64,000 bases of DNA from Zoogloea sp041914405. Its GTDB lineage: Bacteria > Pseudomonadota > Gammaproteobacteria > Burkholderiales > Rhodocyclaceae. The position numbers and the translations under genes are program-made. Below, piece after piece: positions 49,671 through 57,876 of this stretch. Positions within the stretch are counted from its first letter, which is position 1, and each line of letters starts with the position of its first letter. A model generated the notes under the pieces. The model was not told where the DNA came from. It searched no databases and worked only from the letters and a program-made list of their open reading frames with translations. The DNA lies in assembly GCF_041914405.1 (NCBI RefSeq), contig NZ_JAYSDK010000008.1, positions 93,463-157,462 of the forward strand. The letters run 5' to 3'.

Positions 49671-50309
49671 TCAGGCAAAAAGCCAGGGTTGGTCGATACG
49701 CCGACGCGCCTCAAACTCCCGGATCTTGTCGGCATGGCGCAAGGTCAGGCCGATATCGTCCCAGCCATTGAGCAGGCACTCGCGGCGGAAGGCATCCACG
49801 TCGAAGGGGATCACCTTGCCATCGGGGCGAGTAATGGTCTGCGCTTCGAGATCCACCGTCAGGCGATAGCCGACCGTCTCGGAGCACTGCGCGAACAGCG
49901 CGTCCATTTCCGAAGCCGACAGCTTGATCGGCAACAGGCCGTTCTTGAAGCAGTTGTTGTAGAAGATATCGGCGAAGCTTGGCGCGAGAATCACGCGGAA
50001 GCCGAAATCCTCCAGCGCCCAAGGCGCATGCTCACGCGAACTGCCGCAACCGAAGTTGTCACGGGCGAGCAGAACCTGCGCGCCTTGATAACGCTGCTGG
50101 TTTAGCACGAAGTCCGGGTTTTTCGGACGCGTGGAGCAGTCCTGGCCAGGCTGGCCGACGTCCAGATAACGCCATTCGTCGAACAGGTTGGGGCCGAAGC
50201 CGCTGCGCTTGATCGACTTGAGGAACTGCTTCGGGATGATTGCGTCGGTATCAACGTTGGCGCGATCCATCGGCGCCACGAGACCGTCGAGTCTACGGAA
50301 GGGATTCAT
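49671..50309 (-). CDS. leuD: 3-isopropylmalate dehydratase small subunit
   Basis: LeuD forms the swivelling domain that completes the LeuCD isomerase active site. The 212-residue protein has DTDAIIPKQFL near residue 20 and the family signature FGCGSSREHAPWALEDFG near 88-105. Its ATG overlaps the stop of the small entericidin gene by one base (TAATG), which itself sits between leuC and leuD. Confidence 0.98.
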   Translation of the reverse strand: MNPFRRLDGLVAPMDRANVDTDAIIPKQFLKSIKRSGFGPNLFDEWRYLDVGQPGQDCSTRPKNPDFVLNQQRYQGAQVLLARDNFGCGSSREHAPWALEDFGFRVILAPSFADIFYNNCFKNGLLPIKLSASEMDALFAQCSETVGYRLTVDLEAQTITRPDGKVIPFDVDAFRRECLLNGWDDIGLTLRHADKIREFEARRRIDQPWLFA

Positions 50310-50434
50310 TACTTGACCGCCTTCTGGATGGCTTCGCCACCCTTTTCAATATCCTTGCCAATGCCCTGAACGGTATTGCAACCGCTCAGCAGCACGACGA
50401 CAAATGCACCGAGCACTGCGGCAAATTTACGCAT
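50309..50434 (-). CDS. Entericidin A/B family small lipoprotein
   Basis: This 41-residue gene fills the gap between leuC and leuD. The precursor starts MRKFAAVLGAFVVVLLSGC, with a signal peptide and lipobox LSGC (lipidated C19), followed by a short amphipathic mature part with TVQGIGKDIEKGG and a lysine-rich end. That matches entericidin (EcnA/EcnB) lipoproteins, whose role in envelope stress or a programmed lysis antidote/toxin pair in E. coli is only partly understood. It has GGAG upstream and a TAATG junction with leuD, so it is translated as part of the leu operon. leuC-ecn-leuD is seen in other betaproteobacteria. Confidence 0.88.
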   Translation of the reverse strand: MRKFAAVLGAFVVVLLSGCNTVQGIGKDIEKGGEAIQKAVK

Positions 50435-50454
50435 AACGCAGTATCTCCGGACGC

Positions 50455-51864
50455 TCAGGCCAGCTCACGGACGTCGGCGAAATGCCCGGCAATCGCCGCG
50501 GCAGCCGCCATGGCCGGGCTCACCAGGTGGGTACGACCACCAGCGCCCTGACGCCCTTCGAAGTTGCGGTTGGATGTGGATGCGCAGCGCTCACCCGGCT
50601 CCAGCCGATCCGCATTCATGGCCAGACACATGGAGCACCCCGGCTCACGCCATTCGAAGCCGGCGGCGATGAAGATCTTGTCGAGCCCTTCAGCCTCGGC
50701 CTGGCGCTTGACGAGACCAGAGCCCGGCACCACCAGCACCTGCTTCACGCTATCAGCCTTGCGGCGACCACGTGCGACGTGAGCTGCAGCCCGCAAGTCC
50801 TCGATACGCGAATTGGTACAGGAACCAATAAAGACCTTGTCGATGGCGACGTTCTTGATCGGCGTCCGCGGGGTGAGGCCCATGTATTGCAGCGCACGCT
50901 CCATGCCCTCGCGCTTGACCGGATCTTTCTCAAGCGCCGGATCTGGAACGATCCCGTCGATCGGGGCGACCATCTCGGGCGAGGTGCCCCAGGTCACCTG
51001 CGGCTTGATCTGCGCGGCGTCGAGTGCGACGACTGCGTCGAAATGGGCGCCGTCATCGGAATGCAGGGTACGCCAGTACTCGACGGCGCGATCCCACACT
51101 TCGCCGCGCGGCGAGAACGGGCGATCCTTCAGGTAGGCGATGGTCTGCTCGTCCACCGCTACCAGACCGGCGCGAGCCCCCGCTTCGATCGCCATGTTGC
51201 AGACGGTCATGCGACCTTCCATCGTCAGGCTGCGGATCGCGCTGCCACCGAACTCGATAGCGTAGCCGGTACCACCGGCAGTGCCGATGCGACCAATGAT
51301 GGCCAGAACCACATCCTTGGCGGTCACACCCGCGCCCAGCACGCCGTCAACGCGCACGAGCATCGTCTTGGACTTTTTCTGCAGAAGGCACTGGGTCGCC
51401 ATCACGTGCTCGACTTCGGAGGTGCCGATGCCGTGGGCCAGGCAGGCGAACGCACCGTGGGTCGAAGTGTGCGAATCACCACACACCACGGTCATGCCCG
51501 GCAGCGTAGCGCCGTTTTCAGGTCCGATGACGTGCACGATGCCCTGCCGCTCGTCCTTGAACGGGAAGTAGGCCAGCGCACCGACTTCACGGATGTTGCT
51601 GTCCAGGGTCTCGACCTGCTGACGGGAAACCGGGTCCTGGATGCCCATTTCCCAGTGATCAGTCGGAGTGTTGTGGTCGGCCGTCGCTACGATGGAGTTC
51701 ACGCGCCACGGCTTGCGCCCGGCCAGCTTGAGGCCTTCGAAGGCCTGCGGGCTTGTGACTTCGTGAACGAGATGACGGTCGATGTAGATCAGCGCCGTGC
51801 CGTCATCCTCGACGTGCACCACGTGGCTCGACCACAATTTTTCGTAAAGCGTTTGCGCTTGCAT
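50455..51864 (-). CDS. leuC: 3-isopropylmalate dehydratase large subunit
   Basis: LeuC carries the [4Fe-4S] cluster that isomerises 2- to 3-isopropylmalate. The 469-residue protein has VCGDSHTSTHGAF, the cluster ligands in GSCTNSRIEDLRAAA and in PGCSMCLAMN, and VNSIVATADHNTPT near the N-terminus. No clear promoter was found in the 34 bases after the M48 gene, so it may be read from further upstream. Confidence 0.98.
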   Translation of the reverse strand: MQAQTLYEKLWSSHVVHVEDDGTALIYIDRHLVHEVTSPQAFEGLKLAGRKPWRVNSIVATADHNTPTDHWEMGIQDPVSRQQVETLDSNIREVGALAYFPFKDERQGIVHVIGPENGATLPGMTVVCGDSHTSTHGAFACLAHGIGTSEVEHVMATQCLLQKKSKTMLVRVDGVLGAGVTAKDVVLAIIGRIGTAGGTGYAIEFGGSAIRSLTMEGRMTVCNMAIEAGARAGLVAVDEQTIAYLKDRPFSPRGEVWDRAVEYWRTLHSDDGAHFDAVVALDAAQIKPQVTWGTSPEMVAPIDGIVPDPALEKDPVKREGMERALQYMGLTPRTPIKNVAIDKVFIGSCTNSRIEDLRAAAHVARGRRKADSVKQVLVVPGSGLVKRQAEAEGLDKIFIAAGFEWREPGCSMCLAMNADRLEPGERCASTSNRNFEGRQGAGGRTHLVSPAMAAAAAIAGHFADVRELA

Positions 51865-51898
51865 GGGCGAAGTAGAGCTGAGGGCGGAAAAACTTTAA

Positions 51899-52741
51899 TT
51901 ATTTCACAGGCCTTGCGTGCTGAGTAGCTTGCTCGTAAAGGGGCATCACACGAGCAGCGTACTCGCTCAGGTCACGCTGGCGGGTTTCATTCGACGGATG
52001 GGTCGACAGCCACTGGGGCTGGCCACCGTTGGAGACCTTGGCCATTTTCTGCCAAAGGCTGATGGCAGCCCGCGGGTCATAGCCTGCTCGCGCGGCCAAC
52101 TCGACCCCCATACGGTCCGCCTCGGTCTCATGCTCACGGCTATTGGGCAGCTCAAAACTGACCTTCGCCACGCTACCCATTAAGTCAGTCCCGGCCCGGC
52201 CCACACCAAGAGCGGCCCCGAGTACGCTGACTCCAATGTTGGTCACCATGGCCTGTGACGCTCGCTCTCGCGCATGCTCACGCAGCGCATGGGAAATCTC
52301 GTGCCCCATGATCGCGGCGATTTCGTCATCGGTCAGATCAAGGCGCTCGATGATTCCGGAATAGAAAGCGATCTTCCCCCCGGCCATGCACCAGGCGTTG
52401 AGCTCCTTCGAGCTCAGCACGTTCACCTCCCATTTCCAGGCCGGCGCATCGGGACGGAAGATACCCGTCACCGGAATCAGGCGCTGGGCTACCGCACGCA
52501 CGCGCTCGACCTCTTCCCGGTCCCGGTTCAAGGCATTTTTCTGGGAGGCTTCCTGAATGATCTTCTGGTAACTCTGGGACGAGGCCTGCTCCATCTCCCG
52601 CGATGAAACCATCATCATTTGCCGCCGCTCCACCCCAACCGCTCCGGAATGGGTAGTCTGTACGGACTGGCAGGCAGCCAGGCCGGCGACAACAAAGACG
52701 GCAGCACACAACTTGCGCAAGCACCCGAAACCCGTTCTCAT
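51899..52741 (-). CDS. M48 family metallopeptidase lipoprotein (LoiP/BepA-like)
   Basis: The 280-residue precursor has a signal peptide with lipobox LAAC (C24), so it is likely an envelope lipoprotein. The zinc site is H147-E-x2-H151 in GHEISHALREHA, and the third ligand Glu lies in EHETEADRMGVELAARAGYD. Such periplasmic proteases degrade or refold outer-membrane proteins (compare E. coli LoiP and BepA). No TPR extension follows, so it is LoiP-like rather than BepA-like. The neighbours are leuC and an MFS transporter. Confidence 0.93.
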   Translation of the reverse strand: MRTGFGCLRKLCAAVFVVAGLAACQSVQTTHSGAVGVERRQMMMVSSREMEQASSQSYQKIIQEASQKNALNRDREEVERVRAVAQRLIPVTGIFRPDAPAWKWEVNVLSSKELNAWCMAGGKIAFYSGIIERLDLTDDEIAAIMGHEISHALREHARERASQAMVTNIGVSVLGAALGVGRAGTDLMGSVAKVSFELPNSREHETEADRMGVELAARAGYDPRAAISLWQKMAKVSNGGQPQWLSTHPSNETRQRDLSEYAARVMPLYEQATQHARPVK

Positions 52742-52771
52742 CCTGCTCTCAATATCCTGTTCAACAGCGTG

Positions 52772-53923
52772 TCAGACCACCCCGACAACCAAACGATCCC
52801 GCCACCCGCGAGCCAAGACCACCAGGCCCATCAGGGCGAACAGGGACGCAAGGGTATAAGTCCAGCCGGCACCAACGACCTCCCATGTATAGCCGCTGAT
52901 TAAGCCGCCAAGCACCCCACCAGCGCCAAAGGAAATGCTTCCGTAAAGCGCCTGCCCTTGTGCCTGATGTCTGGCACCAAACCAGCGATTCACAGCTGCC
53001 ACCGCAGCAGCATGATAGGAACCGAAGGTTGCTCCGTGCAGCAACTGGGCGAACACCAGAACAACCAGCGAGTCGGCGCCCCAGCCGATCATCACGAACC
53101 GAAGAACCGCAGCCGCAAAACTGAAGATCAGTAGCGTACGCAGGGAAAAAGACCGTAGCAATTGGGGCATACCCATGAACACCAGGATCTCTGCCAGGAC
53201 GCCCAGGGTCCACATCCAGCCCACCAGCGTCTTACTGTATCCATGAGCAACCAGATGCAGCGAATAGAAGACGTATAAAGCGCCATGGGCCGCCGACATG
53301 AAGAAACAGGCGGTCAATAGCGCGCGTACCTCGGGACGCCGCAGAATGCTCCCCAGGGAAACAGAGGTAACACCCTCCCGCACCTTGTGAACCTCGGGAA
53401 TCATCATGGCACACACCAGAATCCCCCCGAGAATGCCCAGCGTGACCCACAGCAAGCCCTTGATCGGCATCTCGTCGAGTAGATAGCCAAGCGCCAGCAC
53501 CGCCAGAACGAAGCCGACGGAGCCCCACACCCGGATGCTGCCGTAGCGACTCGCCTGCCCCTCCAGATGCGCGAAAGTGAGGGTTTCAACCAGCGGCAGT
53601 GCCGCACTCCAGAAGAACGCCAGAAAGGCCATGCTCGCGAACAAGGCGCCGTACGCGGTACTGAGCAGAAAACCTGAGAACCCTAGCACTGACAAGGCCG
53701 CCGACAAGCGCACGATCGGCGCGCGCATCCCGAAACGGTCGGCCAGCCATCCCCAAAGCGTCGGGGCCAGTGTCCGCATGACCGACATCAGGGACATCAG
53801 CACCGCAATCTCGGCCGCAGAACTTCCGATAGACTGCAGGTAAAGGCCAAAGTATGGAGAAAAGGCGCCGACAAAGGCGAAGTAGAAGAAATAGTAGCCG
53901 GACAGGCGCCAGTAAGGAATCAT
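52772..53923 (-). CDS. MFS transporter, HcaT/LacY-like (MFS_1_like)
   Basis: The 383-residue protein starts at the ATG of MIPYWRLSGYYFFYFAFVGAF, which is the typical N-terminus of the 3-phenylpropionate permease (HcaT) subgroup, and has about 12 membrane segments. The MFS loop motif appears as GWLADRFGMRAP between segments 2 and 3. The substrate cannot be told from the sequence. It lies 30 bases upstream of the M48 gene on the same strand. Confidence 0.88.
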   Translation of the reverse strand: MIPYWRLSGYYFFYFAFVGAFSPYFGLYLQSIGSSAAEIAVLMSLMSVMRTLAPTLWGWLADRFGMRAPIVRLSAALSVLGFSGFLLSTAYGALFASMAFLAFFWSAALPLVETLTFAHLEGQASRYGSIRVWGSVGFVLAVLALGYLLDEMPIKGLLWVTLGILGGILVCAMMIPEVHKVREGVTSVSLGSILRRPEVRALLTACFFMSAAHGALYVFYSLHLVAHGYSKTLVGWMWTLGVLAEILVFMGMPQLLRSFSLRTLLIFSFAAAVLRFVMIGWGADSLVVLVFAQLLHGATFGSYHAAAVAAVNRWFGARHQAQGQALYGSISFGAGGVLGGLISGYTWEVVGAGWTYTLASLFALMGLVVLARGWRDRLVVGVV

Positions 53924-54003
53924 CGAATAAGTGCAGGGAGAGCAGTAACTACCAAGCAAAAGAGCGCCCGAAAGCGCTCTCTCCATTTGCCGGATTCGCT
54001 AGC

Positions 54004-54246
54004 TCAGGTGAGCGCGGACGTCTTCAGCAATTCGTGCAGTTGATCCTTCAGTTTCAGACGACGCTTCTTCAACTCCTCAAGTTGCACGGACGTAGCCAAC
54101 TCGGCATTGACCTCGACACGTACGACATGGCGATTGACATCGTGATACTCGTCGAAGAGGCGGGAGAAACGCCCGTCCGACATCTTCAAAGCGTGAATCT
54201 GCTCGTGATACTCGGGAAACTCGTGCTTAAGATCATGTTGCTCCAT
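54004..54246 (-). CDS. YdcH family (DUF465) small protein
   Basis: The 80-residue protein starts at the ATG of MEQHDLKHEFPEYHEQIHAL. It is almost wholly helical, with the family pattern FSRLFDEYHDVNRHVVRVE and KKRRLKLKDQLHELL forming an antiparallel helical hairpin. DUF465 proteins are common in proteobacteria and have no settled function. It is the only short gene between aroC and the MFS transporter. Confidence 0.88.
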   Translation of the reverse strand: MEQHDLKHEFPEYHEQIHALKMSDGRFSRLFDEYHDVNRHVVRVEVNAELATSVQLEELKKRRLKLKDQLHELLKTSALT

Positions 54247-54331
54247 ACAGTGGCTCCCACCTGTTGATAAATTCTCGATATCAGGTGAGAACCACTCTAC
54301 GCCGCGCCCTAGAGAACACCGTTGACTACGG

Positions 54332-55471
54332 TCAAGCCTTACGGCCCGGGGATGGAACGGTTTGCACACCAGCAGGCGCCAGCCCAGCAACCTTCGGCGT
54401 GGAACACTCCACATCCCCATTTTGTGCGCGATGGCGCAAGGCATGATCCATCAGCACGATGGCCAGCATGGCCTCCGCAATCGGCGTAGCACGAATGCCG
54501 ACACAGGGATCATGCCGGCCATGGGTATTGACGACCACGGGCTCTCCGGCCTTGTTGATGGAGTGCCGATCGAGACGGGTGCTGGACGTGGGCTTGATGG
54601 CCATGCTAACAAACACGTCCTGCCCAGTCGAAATACCACCCAAAACCCCCCCCGCATTGTTCGACAGGAAACCCTCCGGCGACATTTCATCTGAATGCTG
54701 CGTTCCAAGCTGGGCCACGCTGGCAAAACCCGCTCCGATCTCCACCCCTTTCACGGCGTTGAGGCTCATCATCGCGTAAGCGATGTCTGCATCGAGGCGA
54801 TCGAAGACAGGCTCGCCCCAGCCAACGGGAACACCGGTCGCAACGACATTTATCCGCGCGCCAACCGAATCACCGGACTTGCGCAGATCGTCCATATAAC
54901 TTTCAAGCTGCGGAACGATGGACTGATTGGGAGCAAAAAATGCGTTGCCATCGACCTCATCCCAGGAGACAAAGGGGATATCGACCGGCCCAAGCTGAGC
55001 CATGTAACCACGGATCACCACCCCATAGCGCTCCTGCAGCCACTTGCGAGCGATTGCGCCAGCCGCCACGCGAACAGCAGTCTCACGGGCGGACGAACGA
55101 CCGCCGCCGCGGTAGTCGCGAATCCCATATTTCTGCCAGTAGGCATAGTCTGCATGCCCCGGACGAAAACTCTCGGCGATGTTTCCGTAGTCCTTGGAAC
55201 GCTGGTCCTGGTTACGAATCAGCAGCGCAATCGGGGTTCCAGTCGTAACCCCTTCGAAGACACCGGACAGGATTTCAACCTCATCCGGCTCCCGGCGCTG
55301 GGTCACATGCCGGGAGGTACCCGGCTTGCGCCGGTCCAGTTCGGCCTGGATATCAGCCTCGCTGATCTTCAATCCCGGAGGACAACCATCGACCACACAA
55401 CCGATGGCGGGGCCATGGGATTCACCAAAGGAAGTGACGCAGAAAAGCGTACCAAGGGTATTACCGGACAT
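54332..55471 (-). CDS. aroC: Chorismate synthase
   Basis: AroC makes chorismate from EPSP using reduced FMN, ending the shikimate pathway. The 379-residue protein has all three family signatures: FGESHGPAIGCVVDGCPPG near the N-terminus, RGGGRSSARETA near 125, and RHDPC near 340. Its neighbour is ilvN 99 bases upstream; that junction holds two GC-rich inverted repeats without T tracts. Confidence 0.98.
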   Translation of the reverse strand: MSGNTLGTLFCVTSFGESHGPAIGCVVDGCPPGLKISEADIQAELDRRKPGTSRHVTQRREPDEVEILSGVFEGVTTGTPIALLIRNQDQRSKDYGNIAESFRPGHADYAYWQKYGIRDYRGGGRSSARETAVRVAAGAIARKWLQERYGVVIRGYMAQLGPVDIPFVSWDEVDGNAFFAPNQSIVPQLESYMDDLRKSGDSVGARINVVATGVPVGWGEPVFDRLDADIAYAMMSLNAVKGVEIGAGFASVAQLGTQHSDEMSPEGFLSNNAGGVLGGISTGQDVFVSMAIKPTSSTRLDRHSINKAGEPVVVNTHGRHDPCVGIRATPIAEAMLAIVLMDHALRHRAQNGDVECSTPKVAGLAPAGVQTVPSPGRKA

Positions 55472-55570
55472 GGGAAGACTCGCGGAGACAGGAGATTAAA
55501 GACTAGGCAAGCAAGGCGGCGGAGTCTAGCACGCCGCCGGCACCAGGCCGGCGACGGAAAAGGACGAGAC

Positions 55571-55906
55571 TTACTTGAAGAACTCGTCGAGTCGGCTGAA
55601 CACGGGGTGCTCGCCATCATGCTGATTCACGTAGAGCACATCCTCGAGCTTTTCGACCTGCCGAATCATTTTGGCCAAACGCTCATCTTCGAAAATGAGC
55701 AGCCAGATTCGGCTGGTCTCCCCGGAGCCCACCGGCATGCACAGGATACCTTCCACGTTGAAGGCACGGCGGGCGAACAGCCCGCAGATGTGGCTCATCA
55801 CCCCGGGATGGTTGGCCACGCCCAGCTCGAGAACGACCTTCTTGAAGCCCGTATGTTCAGGCACATCGGGGATGTATTCGGAAAGATTGGTGTTTTGTTC
55901 GGACAT
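55571..55906 (-). CDS. ilvN: Acetolactate synthase small subunit, short IlvN type
   Basis: This is the regulatory subunit of acetohydroxyacid synthase; it stimulates the catalytic subunit and mediates valine feedback. It is only 111 residues, an ACT domain (about 20-95, VVLELGVANHPGVMSHICGLFARRAFNVEGI split by family, then WLLIFEDERLAKMIRQVEKL) with no long C-terminal half. That is the E. coli IlvN (AHAS I) form rather than the 160-residue IlvH form usual for the main enzyme. GGAGAG precedes the ATG. It is 18 bases from ilvB; ilvC does not follow. Confidence 0.95.
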   Translation of the reverse strand: MSEQNTNLSEYIPDVPEHTGFKKVVLELGVANHPGVMSHICGLFARRAFNVEGILCMPVGSGETSRIWLLIFEDERLAKMIRQVEKLEDVLYVNQHDGEHPVFSRLDEFFK

Positions 55907-55924
55907 CGTATTCTCTCCTCGGGT

Positions 55925-57589
55925 TTAGCCGATCATCTCGGAGTTGGCGGCACCCGGCGGCACCATGGGGTAGACGAATTCGTTCGGGTCGATGGTTGCG
56001 TGAATGAGGCAAGGCCCCGGCGTATTAAGCGCCTCGGCCAGCACGGCACGGGGATTGGGCGCCGGATCCAGATCGACAGCCCGCATGCCGAAGCCATCGG
56101 CGATCTTCAGGAAGTCGGTCGGGCGCTCATAGCGGGAAGCCATGATCCGCTTGCCGTAGAAGAGATTCTGTTGCTGATGCACCAGCCCAAGGGACTGGTT
56201 GTTGAACAGAACGATCTTCACATTGACGTTTTCCTGGGCCGCCGTCGCCATTTCCTGGATGTTCATCTTCAGGCTGCCATCGCCCGAGAAACAAACCACC
56301 GTACGTTCGGGCTCTGCGAGCGCCGCACCGATCGCCGCCGGAAAACCAAAACCCATGGTGCCAAGGCCACCCGAGTTGAGCCACTGGCGGGCACGGCGGA
56401 ATGGGTAGGCCTGTGCAACCCACATCTGGTGCTGCCCCACATCGCTGGTAATGATCGCGCTGTCGTCCAGACTGTTTGCAACCGCATGGATGAGGCCATA
56501 GGGCGAACGAGGATTGTCCACGCCCGGCATGGCCAGCGGGAAACGGCTCTTCAGGCTCTCGACATGAGACAACCAGCGCTTGCGCAGCTGGGGCTTCACG
56601 CGCGGCAGCAATTCAGACAGAACCTGCCCCACATCACCGGCGATTGCCACATGAGCCGTCTTCACCTTATGCAACTCGGAGCGATCAATGTCGATGTGGA
56701 TGATCTTGGCGTTCGGGCAGAACTCGGCCGTCTTGCCGATCGCACGATCATCGAAGCGGGCCCCTACACAGATCAGCAGATCGGCTTCTTCCAGCACATA
56801 GTTGGTATAGCGCGCGCCATGCATGCCCAGCATGCCGAGGGACAGCGGATGATCCATCGGCATCGCACCGAGCGCCATCAGCGTCATCGTGGTGGGCAGG
56901 GACGCCTGTTCAGCCAAGTTCACCGCGAGCTGGGACGCACCGGAATGGATCACACCGCCCCCCAGATAGAGCACGGGGCGTTCGGCAGCCTCGATCATCT
57001 TGGCAATTTCCTCAATGGCACCAAGATCGAAGCTCGGCGCGGCATCGGGCACCACCACGTCGGGGTATTCCTCGAAGCTGACCATCTGGTTCTGCACGTC
57101 CTTGGGCACATCCACCAGCACCGGCCCCGGCCGATCGGACATGGCGATACGGAAGGCCGCCGGAATCGCCGTCAGCAGCTCCTTCGCGGAGCGGACCAGG
57201 AAATTGTGCTTTGTGATCGGAATAGTCAGCCCGTAGGTATCCACCTCCTGGAAGGCGTCGGTACCGATCATCGACAAGGGCACCTGCCCGGTCAGCGCGA
57301 TAATGGGGATCGAATCCAACTTAGCATCGGCAATCGCCGTGATCAGATTGGTAGCGCCCGGGCCGCTTGAGGCCAAACAGACCTCCGGCCGACCGGACAC
57401 CCGCGCCATACCCTGGGCAATAAAACCGGCCCCTTGCTCGTGACGACAGAGCACATGGTGAATCTGCTCACTCTTGGACAGTGCGTCATACATCGGCAGT
57501 GCCGCACCACCCGGAACACCGGCAATAGTGCTAACACCCTGCCGCTCGAGCAGCTTCACGATAAGGTCCGCTCCAGTCATTTGCATCAT
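55925..57589 (-). CDS. ilvB: Acetolactate synthase catalytic subunit, AHAS I type
   Basis: IlvB condenses pyruvate with pyruvate or 2-ketobutyrate, the first common step to valine, leucine and isoleucine. The 554-residue TPP enzyme has the catalytic-Glu region HEQGAGFIAQG, the GPGATN motif and the TPP-binding GDGSLKMNIQEM near 440-455. The ATG is chosen for the GGAG seven bases upstream. It is followed by ilvN and preceded by a Val-rich leader peptide and an attenuator-like hairpin, so it is probably controlled by charged tRNA-Val supply. Confidence 0.97.
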   Translation of the reverse strand: MMQMTGADLIVKLLERQGVSTIAGVPGGAALPMYDALSKSEQIHHVLCRHEQGAGFIAQGMARVSGRPEVCLASSGPGATNLITAIADAKLDSIPIIALTGQVPLSMIGTDAFQEVDTYGLTIPITKHNFLVRSAKELLTAIPAAFRIAMSDRPGPVLVDVPKDVQNQMVSFEEYPDVVVPDAAPSFDLGAIEEIAKMIEAAERPVLYLGGGVIHSGASQLAVNLAEQASLPTTMTLMALGAMPMDHPLSLGMLGMHGARYTNYVLEEADLLICVGARFDDRAIGKTAEFCPNAKIIHIDIDRSELHKVKTAHVAIAGDVGQVLSELLPRVKPQLRKRWLSHVESLKSRFPLAMPGVDNPRSPYGLIHAVANSLDDSAIITSDVGQHQMWVAQAYPFRRARQWLNSGGLGTMGFGFPAAIGAALAEPERTVVCFSGDGSLKMNIQEMATAAQENVNVKIVLFNNQSLGLVHQQQNLFYGKRIMASRYERPTDFLKIADGFGMRAVDLDPAPNPRAVLAEALNTPGPCLIHATIDPNEFVYPMVPPGAANSEMIG

Positions 57590-57641
57590 CAAAATTCTCC
57601 TTGAGGCTTTGGGAGCCGTACGACATTCCGGGCCGAGGGAC

Positions 57642-57681
57642 AAAAAACAAAAACCCCCGCCGGTTGCGCGCCGGCGGGGGT
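57642..57681 (-). terminator. Attenuator-type terminator of ilvBN
   Basis: On the minus strand ACCCCCGCCGG pairs with CCGGCGGGGGT (11 base pairs, 7-base loop) and is followed by TTTTTGTTTTTTG. It stands between the Val-rich leader peptide and ilvB, 52 bases before the ilvB ATG. A 5-base GGGTC segment just after the leader stop could pair with GACCC at the base of this stem and act as an antiterminator; this pairing is weak and only suggestive. Confidence 0.88.
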
Positions 57682-57713
57682 CTGAAAATTCTTTACCGAT
57701 TACCTACGGACCC

Positions 57714-57794
57714 TTACGACGCGCGTGCACCTACGCTTACTACGCGTACTACTACGACTACGTCGACAGGAAGGGAACGAGTGATCGGGCTCAT
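57714..57794 (-). CDS. ivbL: Valine-rich leader peptide of ilvBN (IvbL-like)
   Basis: A 26-codon frame on the minus strand encodes a peptide starting MSPITRSLP with nine Val (residues 10, 12-16, 18, 19, 21), one Ile and one Leu; the core is VDVVVVVRVVSVG. It ends in TAA 33 bases before the terminator stem. Layout and composition are those of a transcription-attenuation leader: ribosome stalling at Val codons under low tRNA-Val charging would favour readthrough. The VVVVRVV core matches E. coli IvbL as I remember it. No strong Shine-Dalgarno is seen. The opposite strand also reads Leu/Val-rich because GTA reverses to TAC, but it has no ATG or target gene. Confidence 0.85.
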   Translation of the reverse strand: MSPITRSLPVDVVVVVRVVSVGARAS

Positions 57795-57820
57795 AAGGTC
57801 ATATACAAGACTACTCGACA

Positions 57821-57850
57821 ATTATTCTTCACATCCAGGCTAAAACACAA
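57821..57850 (-). promoter_or_regulatory. Candidate ilvBN leader promoter
   Basis: AATAAT (-10, 5 of 6, complement 57821-57826) lies 18 bases after TTGTGT (-35, 3 of 6). Transcription would begin about 20 bases before the leader ATG. The element sits 27 bases past the fadD stop, and no terminator separates fadD from it. Confidence 0.45.
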
Positions 57851-57876
57851 GCCTTTTTTGCAACTCAATCATGGGC

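Noticed and set aside
55480..55565. GC-rich inverted repeats between ilvN and aroC as a terminator
   Set aside because: The stems are short and no T run follows on the minus strand; they are at best weak pause or processing sites.
54695..57370. An 891-codon open frame on the plus strand opposite aroC and ilvBN
   Set aside because: It spans three real minus-strand genes and their gaps, with a shadow-type composition and no recognisable motif.
57726..57784. Plus-strand Leu/Val/Arg-rich short frame over the ilvB leader
   Set aside because: The repeated TAC/CTA codons are only the reverse complement of the GTA valine codons; there is no ATG, no downstream plus-strand biosynthetic gene and no plus-strand terminator placement.
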